Source: Cohnella rhizoplanae
Lineage (GTDB): Bacteria; Bacillota; Bacilli; Paenibacillales; Paenibacillaceae
Direction of reading: 5' to 3'
NCBI RefSeq assembly: GCF_948329515.1
Contig: NZ_CAOJCN010000025.1
Coordinates: 1-64,000 of the forward strand
DNA length: 64,000 bases
Under the pieces are notes generated by a model. The model saw only the letters and a list, made by a program, of their open reading frames with translations. It made no database searches and was not told the origin of the DNA. How positions within the stretch are numbered: the first letter of the stretch is position 1; every line of letters starts with the position of its first letter. A program made the position numbers and the translations under genes. Of this stretch, positions 51,456 through 59,780 are shown piece by piece.

Positions 51456-52226
51456 TTAAGCTGTATTTCGTTTGTAGGCACGCACCGCGAACAGATAGGC
51501 GACGATCAATATCGCCAAGCACCACGCAAGCGCGACCCAAATATCGTTCCCTACCGGTTGACTCGACAATAGCGCGCGGATGGACTCTACGATAGAGGTC
51601 ACCGGCTGATTCTCGGCGAAGGCGCGGACGACAGTCGGCATCGACTCGGTCGGCACGAATGCCGAGCTGATAAACGGCAGGAAGATAAGCGGGTAGGAAA
51701 AGGCGCTTGCGCCTTCCACCGTCTTGGCGGTCAGGCCGGCAATGGCCGCGATCCAAGTGAGCGCCAGCGTAAACAGCACGAGTATACCGGCGACGGCAAG
51801 CCAAGATAGTATCCCTGAAGAGGAGCGAAAGCCCATGATGAGCGCTACGAGAATGATGACGACAACAGAAATGACGTTGGATACCACCGAGGTCAGCACA
51901 TGCCCCCACAGGACGGCGGAACGCGCGATCGGCATCGTGTGAAACCGTTCCATGAGACCCCTTTGCTTATCCAAAAACAGGCGGTAAGCGACGTAGGCGA
52001 CCCCGCTGGCAATAGCCATAAGCAGAATGCCGGGCAACAGGTAGTTTACATAGTTATCCGTATCGGTTTGAATGGCTCCGCCAAATACATAGACGAACAG
52101 CAGCATCATGGCGATCGGCGTGATGCAGACCGTGAAGATGGTGTCCATGCTGCGGAAAATGTGGCGCATGGAGCGTCCGAGCATAACGCCGGTATCGCTG
52201 AAAAAGTGGTTTTTTGCGGTTTCCAT
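51456..52226 (-). CDS. ABC-2 type exporter permease (DrrB-like)
   Basis: 256 residues, six membrane segments, starting METAKNHFFSDTGVMLGRSMRHIFRSMDTIF. ABC-2 hallmarks are YLLPGILLMAIASGVAYVAYRLFLDKQRGLMERFHTMPI and PLIFLPFISSAFVPTESMP. It partners the ATPase encoded immediately upstream (no gap) and is the last gene of the PadR operon. Substrate unknown, probably a drug or lipid-like compound. Confidence 0.9.
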   Translation of the reverse strand: METAKNHFFSDTGVMLGRSMRHIFRSMDTIFTVCITPIAMMLLFVYVFGGAIQTDTDNYVNYLLPGILLMAIASGVAYVAYRLFLDKQRGLMERFHTMPIARSAVLWGHVLTSVVSNVISVVVIILVALIMGFRSSSGILSWLAVAGILVLFTLALTWIAAIAGLTAKTVEGASAFSYPLIFLPFISSAFVPTESMPTVVRAFAENQPVTSIVESIRALLSSQPVGNDIWVALAWCLAILIVAYLFAVRAYKRNTA

Positions 52227-52985
52227 TTATATGGCCTCCTTTTTACCGATGATGGCGAGGAATATTTCCTCCAATGTCGGCTGCTTTTCAACATACTCCA
52301 CCTTTACGGACGGGAAGAGCTTTTTCAGCTCCGCAAGCGTGCCGCTGGCGATAATCCTGCCCTCGTGCAAAATGGCGATTCGGTCCGCAAGCTGCTCGGC
52401 TTCTTCTAAATACTGCGTGGTCAGGAATACCGTCGTACCGCTCTTGGCGAGCTCCTTTACAATTTTCCAAACCTCGATGCGCGCCTCGGGGTCGAGCCCG
52501 GTGGTGGGCTCATCGAGGAATATGATCCGCGGTTTTCCTACAAGGCTCAAGGCGATGTCGAGCCGGCGGCGCATCCCGCCCGAATACGTCGATGGCTTAC
52601 GGTCGGCCGCCTCGGTTAAGCCGAAGCGCGTCAGCAAATCGTCCGCGACTTGGCGCGGATGTGCGAGATGCCGCAGCTTGGCGATCATGATCAGATTCTC
52701 CCGTCCGGTCAATATCTCGTCGACGGCAGCGAATTGCCCGGTCAGACTGATCGAATTCCGCACTTTCTCGGGCTGCGACGCGATGTCATGACCGTCTACG
52801 GTGGCGGTGCCTCCGTCCTGCTTGAGCAGCGTAGTGAGAATTCTGACCATCGTCGTCTTGCCGGCGCCATTCGAGCCCAGCAGGGCGAAGATCTCGCCTT
52901 GCTTCACCTCAAGATCGACGCCCTTGAGGACTTCCGTGTTCTTAAATGACTTTCGCAGGCCTCTCACATCGATTGCTTTTTTCAT
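52227..52985 (-). CDS. ABC exporter ATP-binding protein (DrrA-like)
   Basis: 252 residues from the ATG at 52985 (GGGGG eight bases upstream). Walker A GSNGAGKTT, signature YSGGMRRRLDIA, Walker B IIFLDEPTTGLD, and the DrrA-type LTTQYLEEAEQLADRIAIL switch region with a short C-terminal extension. Energises the DrrB-like permease. Confidence 0.92.
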   Translation of the reverse strand: MKKAIDVRGLRKSFKNTEVLKGVDLEVKQGEIFALLGSNGAGKTTMVRILTTLLKQDGGTATVDGHDIASQPEKVRNSISLTGQFAAVDEILTGRENLIMIAKLRHLAHPRQVADDLLTRFGLTEAADRKPSTYSGGMRRRLDIALSLVGKPRIIFLDEPTTGLDPEARIEVWKIVKELAKSGTTVFLTTQYLEEAEQLADRIAILHEGRIIASGTLAELKKLFPSVKVEYVEKQPTLEEIFLAIIGKKEAI

Positions 52986-52998
52986 CCCCATGTCCCCC

Positions 52999-53349
52999 TT
53001 ATCCTTTTTTATCCGTTATCTTTTTCATGGCCTTGTTGACTGATTTGTTGACGGATTCCTGATACAAGTCGGCGTAAGTTTTGGAGTCCTTGATCAGCTC
53101 ATCGCAGAAAGCCGCTACGTCGCTGCCCGTCACTTCCAGCACGCCCTTCCCGGAGGCCGCGCCTTCTTCAAACAGATCGACGATCCCCGAGAGCAGCCCC
53201 GTCCCTTCGGCCAGTTCGACAGGACCGACCTTAAAGAGGTATTTTTGAATCTCTTTATAAACGATCTGATAATCCTGCGGGAGCGCTTTGACGCGTGCCA
53301 CGTGCGCTCGCCACTCTTTTTTGCCCTCGATCATATCTCGAATATTCAT
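52999..53349 (-). CDS. DUF1048 family protein, second copy
   Basis: 116 residues: helical, beginning MNIRDMIEGKKEWRAHVARVKALP, with DYQIVYKEIQKYLFK and TGSDVAAFCDELIKDSKTYAD, the DUF1048 pattern. Such proteins accompany PadR-controlled ABC exporters in Firmicutes; their function is unknown. Paralogue of the gene just upstream. Confidence 0.87.
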   Translation of the reverse strand: MNIRDMIEGKKEWRAHVARVKALPQDYQIVYKEIQKYLFKVGPVELAEGTGLLSGIVDLFEEGAASGKGVLEVTGSDVAAFCDELIKDSKTYADLYQESVNKSVNKAMKKITDKKG

Positions 53350-53362
53350 TTTTATTTTCCTC

Positions 53363-53710
53363 CTATTTGCCTAATTTTTTAGCGATATTTTGGTTGAGCT
53401 GCTCGCGCCACTTGTCGCGATAGGACTTTGCCCCTTCTTCTCCGGCAAGCGCCGCGCAGAAGCCTTTGATATCGTCGCCCAGAACCTCCTGGATACGCTG
53501 ACCGTCCGCCGCCGTTTCTTCGAGCAGGCCAAGTACGCCGTCCAGAATGGGCATGAGGTTGCGCCCGGTAAAATCGGAGTGCGACCAGAGATTGGCATTG
53601 ATTTTTTCCCATGCCGCCTGATAATCGGCCGGCAGCTTTTTGGCGCGCGATTCGAATGCTCTCATTTCTTTCGTCATGTCGCTGCCGGTGATCTTCTCCC
53701 AAAAGTTCAT
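53363..53710 (-). CDS. DUF1048 family protein, first copy
   Basis: 115 residues: MNFWEKITGSDMTKEMRAFESRAKKLPADYQAAWEKI then GDDIKGFCAALAGEE, matching its neighbour in length and layout (LPxDYQ, DxxxFCxxL). It overlaps the PadR gene by ATGA, so the two are translated together. Confidence 0.87.
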   Translation of the reverse strand: MNFWEKITGSDMTKEMRAFESRAKKLPADYQAAWEKINANLWSHSDFTGRNLMPILDGVLGLLEETAADGQRIQEVLGDDIKGFCAALAGEEGAKSYRDKWREQLNQNIAKKLGK

Positions 53711-54042
53711 TGCAATTTCTCCTTTAACTCGTTAATTTTTGACGACACGAACTCGTACTTTTCCCAGAACCTCCGCAGCTCCTCGCGCCCCGCGTCGTTG
53801 ATCGAGAAGAACTTTCGCGGCGGTCCGATATCGGAGGGCTTCTTGGCGATCTCCACCAGCTTGTTTTTTTCAAGCCGGATCAGAATGGTGTACACCGTTC
53901 CCTCGACGACATCCGTGAAGCCCAGGGCGTTCAACTGCCGGGTGATCTCGTATCCGTACGTTTCATTGCGGCTAATAATTTCAAGGACACAGCCTTCAAG
54001 CACGCCTTTGAGCATTTCCGTTAGGTTATCCAGCGCAATCAC
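53707..54042 (-). CDS. PadR family transcriptional regulator
   Basis: 111 residues, PadR winged helix: LKGVLEGCVLEIISRNETYGYEITRQLN, VVEGTVYTILIRLEKNKLVEI, GPPRKFFSINDAGREELRRF. It is a small PadR repressor with a C-terminal dimer helix. It heads the exporter operon and probably binds the inverted repeat over the promoter at 54072-54120. The GTG start at 54042 is very close to AGAAGG; an ATG nine codons in is an alternative. Confidence 0.9.
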   Translation of the reverse strand: MIALDNLTEMLKGVLEGCVLEIISRNETYGYEITRQLNALGFTDVVEGTVYTILIRLEKNKLVEIAKKPSDIGPPRKFFSINDAGREELRRFWEKYEFVSSKINELKEKLQ

Positions 54043-54071
54043 CCTTCTCTATTCTGTATGACTGGTATGCA

Positions 54072-54120
54072 GTGTTACTTACTACCTCTATAAAGTAACA
54101 CGTAGTAGTCGCCTTGTCAA
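54072..54120 (-). promoter_or_regulatory. Promoter and PadR operator of the exporter operon
   Basis: Minus strand -35 TTGACA (54120-54115), 17-bp spacer, TACTTT (54097-54092). The 9-bp inverted repeat GTGTTACTT (54072-54080) / AAGTAACAC (54093-54101) overlaps the -10, with a second pair ACTAC/GTAGT next to it. Confidence 0.7.
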
Positions 54121-54263
54121 TAGCTGAAATAAGTTGCGAACGTACAAAAAAAGGTTGCAAATCCCGCTAGGAATGAGCGTGAACGCCCGTTTATAATAGA
54201 GCTTATGTCTGTTGATCCGGTTATGCACTCAACGCGACAACTAAGAGCAGGAGGCCTCAAAGC

Positions 54264-55524
54264 GTGCAACTGGCAAAACGAATTTTACAACTGGCTTTAC
54301 CTTCTATCGCTACGTTTTCTTCAATGACCTTCACGGGTCTGCTCGTCTTAATGATCGTGGGAAAGATGGGCGCTACCGCCATCGCCGTCGTCGGAGTAAC
54401 GAACATCCTGATCTACAATATGTGGGCGGTGTGCGCGGGTATTCAGAATGCGATCAACTACCTGGTCGCTCAAAATTACGGCTCCGGCGAAATGCGCCAT
54501 GGGGCTGAACGATGAGATCGTCTTGGCCGGCACCGATTACGTCATGCTCAGGATGATCGCGCTGATATTCGGTATCTTCAGCGGCGCGTTCTTCGCTTAC
54601 CTCCGCGCGATCGGCGACACCAAGACGCCGATGACGATGGCGCTCATCAACAGCGGCCTGGTGGTCGTGCTGACTTACGTGATGGCTTACGGCAAATACG
54701 GGTTCCCGGACCTGGGGCTGCAGGGCGCCGCGTGGAGCGTGCTGATCGCAGAGCTCGTGCAGCTCGCCATGTGTCTGTGGGTGTATTACGGCTATCTGGA
54801 CGCCACGCTGCTGACGCGCACTCGCGAGCGGTTCGACCGGAAGCAGGTCAAGCTCATGGTCTTCGAAAGCGCGAAGCTCAGCATGATGGAAATGTCCAAC
54901 AGCCTGGGGATGCTCGTATTTACCATGTGCATCTCCCGCCTCGGGACGGTCGCCATCGCGGCGAACGAGATCGCGCTGAACATCCTGTCCTTCGGCTTCA
55001 TGCCGTCGAACGGCTTCGGGGCGGCGGCGACCATCGGCACCGGGCAGGAGATCGGAAAAGGACGGCATGCGGAGGCGAAGCGCTTCGGGCTGATGACGGT
55101 CGTGCTGGGCGTCCTGCTGATGGTGCTGATCTCTCTTCTGATGTTCGCCTTCGCCCTTCCGATCGCGAAGCTGTACACGCCGGAGCGAGCGGTGTATATG
55201 GCCGTCATTCCGCTCATTCATCTGGCGGCGTTCATCCAATTGTTCAATACGTCGGGCATTATTTTCGGCGGCGGGCTGCGCGGCATCGGGGACACGACAT
55301 TTCTATCCCGCGTGGCGTTCGTACTCAACTGGATCATCTTTATCCCGGGCACGCTGCTGCTGACGGTCGTGCTGGATTACGGACAGGTCGGCGCCTGGAT
55401 CGCGCTGTGCAGCAACATGGTGCTGGCTGCGCTGGCATACGGCTTGCGGTACGTCAAGCTGGACTGGAGCAAGGCGCGCGTGAAATCGGGGAAAGCGCCG
55501 GCGGCGCCCATGGTATCGCACTGA
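54264..55524 (+). pseudogene. MATE efflux transporter gene with internal deletion and frameshift
   Basis: The first frame (54264-54515) encodes a normal MATE start (LALPSIATFSSMTFTGLLVLMIVGKMG...NYLVAQNYGSGE). It then shifts at about 54500 into a second frame (to 55524) encoding the rest, from LNDEIVLAGTDYVMLRMIAL onward (GAAATIGTGQEIGKG, FGGGLRGIGD). About 40-50 residues expected between the two parts (the third and fourth helices) are missing, so this is a deletion with loss of frame and not only a sequencing slip. Total coding is about 420 residues against about 450-460 normally. Confidence 0.8.
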
Positions 55525-55538
55525 TTGAATTGAAGAAG

Positions 55539-55566
55539 GACGGCGCCCGGAGGCGCCGTCTTTTTT
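55539..55566 (+). terminator. Terminator of the MATE pseudogene
   Basis: GACGGCGCC, loop CGGA, GGCGCCGTC, six T; 15 bp after the stop. Confidence 0.92.
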
Positions 55567-55596
55567 CCATCCTGGGCGAAGCGGTGTGTGAAGTGG

Positions 55597-55920
55597 GTGA
55601 GTTTGTTCTTGGCTGAGACTTCCTGAGCGATGCGGCTTGGTCGGCGGGTGAGTTTGTTCTTAACAGAGACTTCCTGGGCGTAGCCGCTTGCGAAGTGGGT
55701 GAGTTTATTCTTATCCGAGACTTCCTGAGCGATGCGGCTTGATCGGCGGGTGAGTTTGTTCTTCACCGAGACTTCCTGGGCGTAGCCGCTTGCAAAGTGG
55801 GTGAGTTTGTTCTTATCCGAGACTTCCTGAGCGATGCGGCTTGGTCGGCGGGTTAGTTTGTTCTTAACCGAGACTTCCTGGGCGTAGCGGTGTGTGGAGC
55901 GGGTAAGTTGTTCTTAACTG
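55597..55920. repeat. 51-bp tandem repeat array B with 102-bp higher-order structure
   Basis: Seven units; the marker GTTTGTTCTT recurs at 55601, 55652, 55703, 55754, 55805, 55856 and (shortened) 55907, exactly 51 bp apart. Units alternate between two types: one with GATGCGGCTTGGTCGGCGGG, one with GTAGCCGCTTGCGAAGTGGG, giving a 102-bp period. All share GAGACTTCCTG. A 17-residue periodic frame exists on the minus strand but has no ribosome site. It lies between a terminator and a TetR gene. Confidence 0.92.
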
Positions 55921-56007
55921 AACGACGCCTCACCACCTCCGCTTTATCGTGTTTCTCCTCCTCAACAGTTTTTTCGGTGAATTTGCATAATCCGCTACCA
56001 TGAGTTA

Positions 56008-56021
56008 CGATATTTATATCG
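56008..56021. promoter_or_regulatory. Inverted repeat before the TetR gene
   Basis: CGATAT-TT-ATATCG, 40 bp upstream of the TetR start; candidate autoregulatory operator. Confidence 0.45.
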
Positions 56022-56060
56022 ACAAATATGCAGGTCTAAACTAGGAGGGTTCACGCGCCT

Positions 56061-56645
56061 ATGTGTCCCCGTACCAAAGAACAGAACGAGCTCATCCGCC
56101 TGCAGCGCAGAGAACAGATCCTGGACGCCGCCGCGCGCGCCTACTTTCAATCGGGCGGCAGCTTCGACATTCGCGACGTCGCCCGCGAGGCCGAGCTCGG
56201 TTACGGCACGTTATACCATTATTATCCCAACCGGCATTTACTGATCGAGGATGTGCTGGACAGCGGCTTCGAGCGATGCGAGCAAGCCCTGGCGGACTGG
56301 GCAGACGTATCCGGAGGCAGCGCGGATGACGGGCGACTGCTCACTTATGGGAAGTCGCTGCTCCGGCTGTGGCAATCGGACGCCCGCGCCTATCTGGTCT
56401 ACAAGATGGCGGCGGAACATTATGCAGGCCTGCCTGAGAAGGATCGGCGTCTCGCCAAGAGTCGATTCATGGAACGGCTGTACGTGCCGCTCCAATCGAT
56501 CGCCCGGCGGGAAGACGACAGCGTCGACCATATGCTTGCCGTGCTGGTCGGCTGCTGCGGACTGACCTACTATGCGGGCACGTCCGAGCTGGACGTCGAC
56601 CGAATCGCCAAGCTCGCGATGCAAGCTATTACGAAGGAGTCCTGA
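56061..56645 (+). CDS. TetR/AcrR family transcriptional regulator
   Basis: 194 residues. The helix-turn-helix is FDIRDVAREAELGYGTLYHYYPNRHLLIEDV (about 34-64); the C-terminal domain is helical with CGLTYYAG. It lies 7 bp upstream of the methionine aminopeptidase gene, probably in one transcript. ATG with GGAGGG upstream. Confidence 0.88.
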   Translation: MCPRTKEQNELIRLQRREQILDAAARAYFQSGGSFDIRDVAREAELGYGTLYHYYPNRHLLIEDVLDSGFERCEQALADWADVSGGSADDGRLLTYGKSLLRLWQSDARAYLVYKMAAEHYAGLPEKDRRLAKSRFMERLYVPLQSIARREDDSVDHMLAVLVGCCGLTYYAGTSELDVDRIAKLAMQAITKES

Positions 56646-56652
56646 TACGACC

Positions 56653-57399
56653 ATGGTTATCTTAAAAAGCAAGCATGAAATCGAGGCCATCCGCAAGGCA
56701 TGCCAGGTGGTGGCCGAATGCCATCGCACGATCGCGCCGCTCATCAGGCCGGGAATCACGACGAACGAGGTAGACCGCATCTTCGAGGAGCTGATCCTGA
56801 AGCACGGCGCCAAGCCCTATCAAAAAGGCTATAAGGGATATCAATATGCGACCTGCGCCTCCGCCAACGACGTGATCGCGCATGGCTTCCCTAGCGACCG
56901 GCCGCTACAGGAGGGAGATATCGTGACGATCGACACGGTCGCGGAGCTCGGCGGCTGGCTCGGCGACTCGGCCTGGACGTATGCGGTCGGGAAGATCTCG
57001 CCGACGGCCGAGAAGCTGATGCGCGTCACCAAGGAGTGCCTGGACCTCGGTATCGCGCAGGCGAAGCCGGGCAATCGGCTCGGCGACGTGACGAGCGTCA
57101 TTCAGGGGCATGCCGAATCGAACGGCTTCGGCGTCGTGCGCGACCTCCTCGCGCATGGTATCGGGCGCGACCTGCACGAGGAGCCCAACTATATGCATGT
57201 CGGCAAGCCCGGCAGAGGCCCGCGCATTAAGGAAGGCATGGTGTTCACGATCGAGCCCATGATTACCGAAGGCACCTACCAGATGACCATCGATCCGGAC
57301 GGCTGGACCGCGCGGACGCTGGACCGCAAGCTCGCCGCCCAATACGAGCATACGATCGCCATCACGGCCGATGGTCCGCAGATCCTGACCGCGCAATAA
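56653..57399 (+). CDS. map: Methionine aminopeptidase, type I (extra copy)
   Basis: 248 residues from the ATG at 56653. All five metal ligands are present: Asp94 (TIDTVAE), Asp105 (WLGDSAW), His168 (LAHGIG), Glu201 (FTIEPM) and Glu232 (QYEHTIAI), plus His77 and His175 (LHEEPN). It removes the N-terminal Met from new proteins. The gene is next to TetR and not in the ribosomal cluster with adk and infA, so it is probably a second, regulated copy. Confidence 0.92.
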   Translation: MVILKSKHEIEAIRKACQVVAECHRTIAPLIRPGITTNEVDRIFEELILKHGAKPYQKGYKGYQYATCASANDVIAHGFPSDRPLQEGDIVTIDTVAELGGWLGDSAWTYAVGKISPTAEKLMRVTKECLDLGIAQAKPGNRLGDVTSVIQGHAESNGFGVVRDLLAHGIGRDLHEEPNYMHVGKPGRGPRIKEGMVFTIEPMITEGTYQMTIDPDGWTARTLDRKLAAQYEHTIAITADGPQILTAQ

Positions 57400-57435
57400 A
57401 ACCGATTACAGATCTATCGCACCCCTCACGGGCGC

Positions 57436-58104
57436 TTAGGCCGAAAAGTGTTTCCAGTTTCCTTCGGAAACAACTTCGGCTGTTCTGCCGATTACTTGAA
57501 TGGCGGTCAGATCGTCAATCGCATATGCCGGCCCTTGCATCCCGGCGGCCCATCTCTCTGCCGCAGCCATGGTGTTTCCAGGCAGCATCTCGTGGTCTAG
57601 GTGCGGGAATATTGCAAAATCAACCAGACCCAATGTATCATCGCCTCCGTCGGGCGGAGTCCAACCCACAAAGAACTCCCCAATGTTAGGTGCCATCACC
57701 ATACTCCCGGCGCTCATTCCCACATAAACGGCCTGCAGCGACGGCAAGAGGTCTGCCAGTCCGGACTCCCGCATCCAGTGGCACAGGTAGAGAGCGTCGC
57801 CGCCTGACACCAGCAAGGCGTCCGTCTCCCGGACCAGCGGTACCCAGCGTTCTTCGTCAATGCTTGGCAGTGCCGTGAGCTCCAGCACGCCGACGGATTT
57901 CCAACCTAGGTCGACCATCGGATTCTCGGATTTCCCGCTGATGAACTGCCAGGCTCTGACGCCCGGTCCGACCCAGGGGTGTCCGTACATCGCCGTGGGG
58001 ATGCAGAGGGCGTTGGAGTCGGCGATCGGCTTGCCCAGCATGTCGACTAGCGCGTCGTGTATGCTCTTATTATTAATGCCCGCGGATGTGAGCAATAACT
58101 TCAT
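57436..58104 (-). CDS. Peptidase E-like / class I glutamine amidotransferase-fold hydrolase (S51)
   Basis: 222 residues. The Ser nucleophile is Ser131 in YVGMSAGSMVM, the S51 elbow; LLVSGGDALYLCHWM precedes it, and His168/His171 (FPHLDHE) follow. S51 enzymes cleave Asp-Xaa dipeptides (PepE) or cyanophycin dipeptides. Cytoplasmic. Confidence 0.88.
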   Translation of the reverse strand: MKLLLTSAGINNKSIHDALVDMLGKPIADSNALCIPTAMYGHPWVGPGVRAWQFISGKSENPMVDLGWKSVGVLELTALPSIDEERWVPLVRETDALLVSGGDALYLCHWMRESGLADLLPSLQAVYVGMSAGSMVMAPNIGEFFVGWTPPDGGDDTLGLVDFAIFPHLDHEMLPGNTMAAAERWAAGMQGPAYAIDDLTAIQVIGRTAEVVSEGNWKHFSA

Positions 58105-58141
58105 AACTTCACTCCTTGTCGTGGCGTGCGTCTTAACGTCC

Positions 58142-58522
58142 TTACCGGTTGAATTCTTTAAAACGCGTTCCTTGATAAGTGAGTTGTCCTTGGTCGCCCA
58201 CTACAATTAGACCGAATCTATCGCCTCTTACCTGCAATTCAATACGCGTGCCGTCAGCTAATTCAAACGTCACGTAATAATTGGTGCTTGAACTCGAATC
58301 CCCGGAACCTCCCCATACCTCCGTTCTTTTATCCAGTACCGTTGCGGCAGACGTAATAACGTCGGAAGCTTGGTTTGTCGTCCATGTCGAGGCGGCACGA
58401 ATAATGGCATACAGGAACATCCCAACTACGAGGATAAGAATAAGGCCTCCAAAAACCTTAAAGAATGGTGGCATTTGATTTGTAATGCCAAAGGAGCCTT
58501 CGTTAACAGGGTATCCGTTCAT
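58142..58522 (-). CDS. DUF2500 family protein
   Basis: 126 residues from the ATG at 58522 (GGGAGAG upstream). One membrane segment (FFKVFGGLILILVVGMFLYAII) and a C-terminal beta domain (KRTEVWGG, TNYYVTFELADGTRIEL, GDQGQLTYQGTRFKEF) as in DUF2500. Function unknown. Confidence 0.82.
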   Translation of the reverse strand: MNGYPVNEGSFGITNQMPPFFKVFGGLILILVVGMFLYAIIRAASTWTTNQASDVITSAATVLDKRTEVWGGSGDSSSSTNYYVTFELADGTRIELQVRGDRFGLIVVGDQGQLTYQGTRFKEFNR

Positions 58523-58652
58523 CCCATCTCTCCCAACCAATGATGATACAAACATTCCACATCTGTTGAAGGGCTAACGTTGTCGTCCTTATGTGATGAA
58601 TGGTTTGGATCGCGGCCACGGCCGGAATGTCCGCTCTGGCCCCTCCATTTCG

Positions 58653-59069
58653 TTACTCTAACCGTCCATAAATATACCAGCTGCTCCATGCTGCCAGTGC
58701 AATCCATAGGGCAATGATGAGTGTGCCTGTAATCCAGTTCTTGGGTTTGCCAAGTTTTCTACGTTCCTCTGCCTGCGTTCGATATTCTTCAATCACTTCT
58801 CTCGGGAACAGCCTTATCGCGATGTACACACCCAGTGGAACAAGAATCAAATCATCCAGGTATCCCAATATCGGTATGAAATCCGGTATCAAATCCACCG
58901 GACTAAACGCATAGGCAACAACGCAAATGGCAAATATCTTCGCAAACCATGGCACTCGTCGGTCGCGATATGCCAAATACATCACCATCAAGTTTGATTT
59001 AAGTTGCTTTGCCATCGTTTTCAATTTATTTAGGAATGATTGTTTTTTTTCTTTCGCGGCAACTTTCAC
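58653..59069 (-). CDS. YkvA family (DUF1232) membrane protein
   Basis: 138 residues from a GTG start. The DUF1232 core is VPWFAKIFAICVVAYAFSPVDLIPDFIPILGYLDDLILV (about 39-77), with SPVDLIPDFIPxxGxxDD the family mark. Basic N-terminus and a further C-terminal membrane segment (LIIALWIALAAWSSWYIYG). Function unknown. Confidence 0.9.
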   Translation of the reverse strand: MKVAAKEKKQSFLNKLKTMAKQLKSNLMVMYLAYRDRRVPWFAKIFAICVVAYAFSPVDLIPDFIPILGYLDDLILVPLGVYIAIRLFPREVIEEYRTQAEERRKLGKPKNWITGTLIIALWIALAAWSSWYIYGRLE

Positions 59070-59101
59070 TGTCGAATCATCCTTTGGATGGCCTATGGGC
59101 T

Positions 59102-59734
59102 CTACAGCCGGCTAAAATTTTGCTGATCGATATTTACGCCTTGTCCGGCGTTTTTCAATAAAAATTCTTGGAAGGATTCCAACGATTCAGAAGTCGCAAG
59201 AGACGGATCCGATTCCATAAGTTTGAGACTGATCATCCAGTCCCGATAGGCGGCAAGCAGCTTATTGCTTTTCCAATATTCGTTTTCGGGGAGGCCGCTT
59301 TTTTCAACTAAGTTCTTGATGAGCGCCTTTCCTTCGATTGACGCTTGAAGGGCCTCTCTCTGCTCGTTGGCATAAGATTGCACTTCTTCATCCGACACTG
59401 CAATGCCTTTCTTCATGGCGTATTGCACGGTCAATTGCGTTTTAATCATATCGTTGAGAATGTCCGTATTGCTTCGCTTAAAAGGCATGCCTTCTTTTTT
59501 GGCCATCATCTTCAAGTTCTCTTTGTACTCGCGAAATTCTAAATAAGTTATTTCCTTTGAATTCACCGTAGCGATTACATTGGTGGCAGGCATATTCCCT
59601 GGCTTACTTCGTTCGGCCTTCATATCCGTGAATAACGAACCGATGGGGGTTGAAGCAAATACAGTTGCTGCCAACGCCGCCGTAACAGCAGTAATGAGGG
59701 CGAAGATTGAAAGGAATCTTATTTTATTTTTCAT
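59102..59734 (-). CDS. SurA N-terminal domain protein (PPIase-less chaperone-like)
   Basis: 210 residues with a signal peptide or anchor (FLSIFALITAVTAALAATVFAS) and a SurA_N-type helical domain (VIATVNSKEITYLEFREYKENLKMM, NDMIKTQLTVQYAMKKGIAVSDEEVQSY). The parvulin domain that would follow in PrsA/SurA is absent, so it is unlikely to isomerise proline and may be a secreted chaperone-like protein. Confidence 0.82.
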   Translation of the reverse strand: MKNKIRFLSIFALITAVTAALAATVFASTPIGSLFTDMKAERSKPGNMPATNVIATVNSKEITYLEFREYKENLKMMAKKEGMPFKRSNTDILNDMIKTQLTVQYAMKKGIAVSDEEVQSYANEQREALQASIEGKALIKNLVEKSGLPENEYWKSNKLLAAYRDWMISLKLMESDPSLATSESLESFQEFLLKNAGQGVNIDQQNFSRL

Positions 59735-59780
59735 TTTAATTCCTCCTTTTGCAGTGGGAGGGACGACTGGATGTATAGTG

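Noticed and set aside
55377..55766. 129-codon minus-strand frame with repeated KNKLTRR units across array B
   Set aside because: Periodic frame from a 51-bp repeat; it runs on antisense into the MATE pseudogene and has no translation signal.
55597..55920. CRISPR array
   Set aside because: Units are contiguous 51-bp repeats with no unique spacers, and no cas genes are present. The same holds for 27081-27300.
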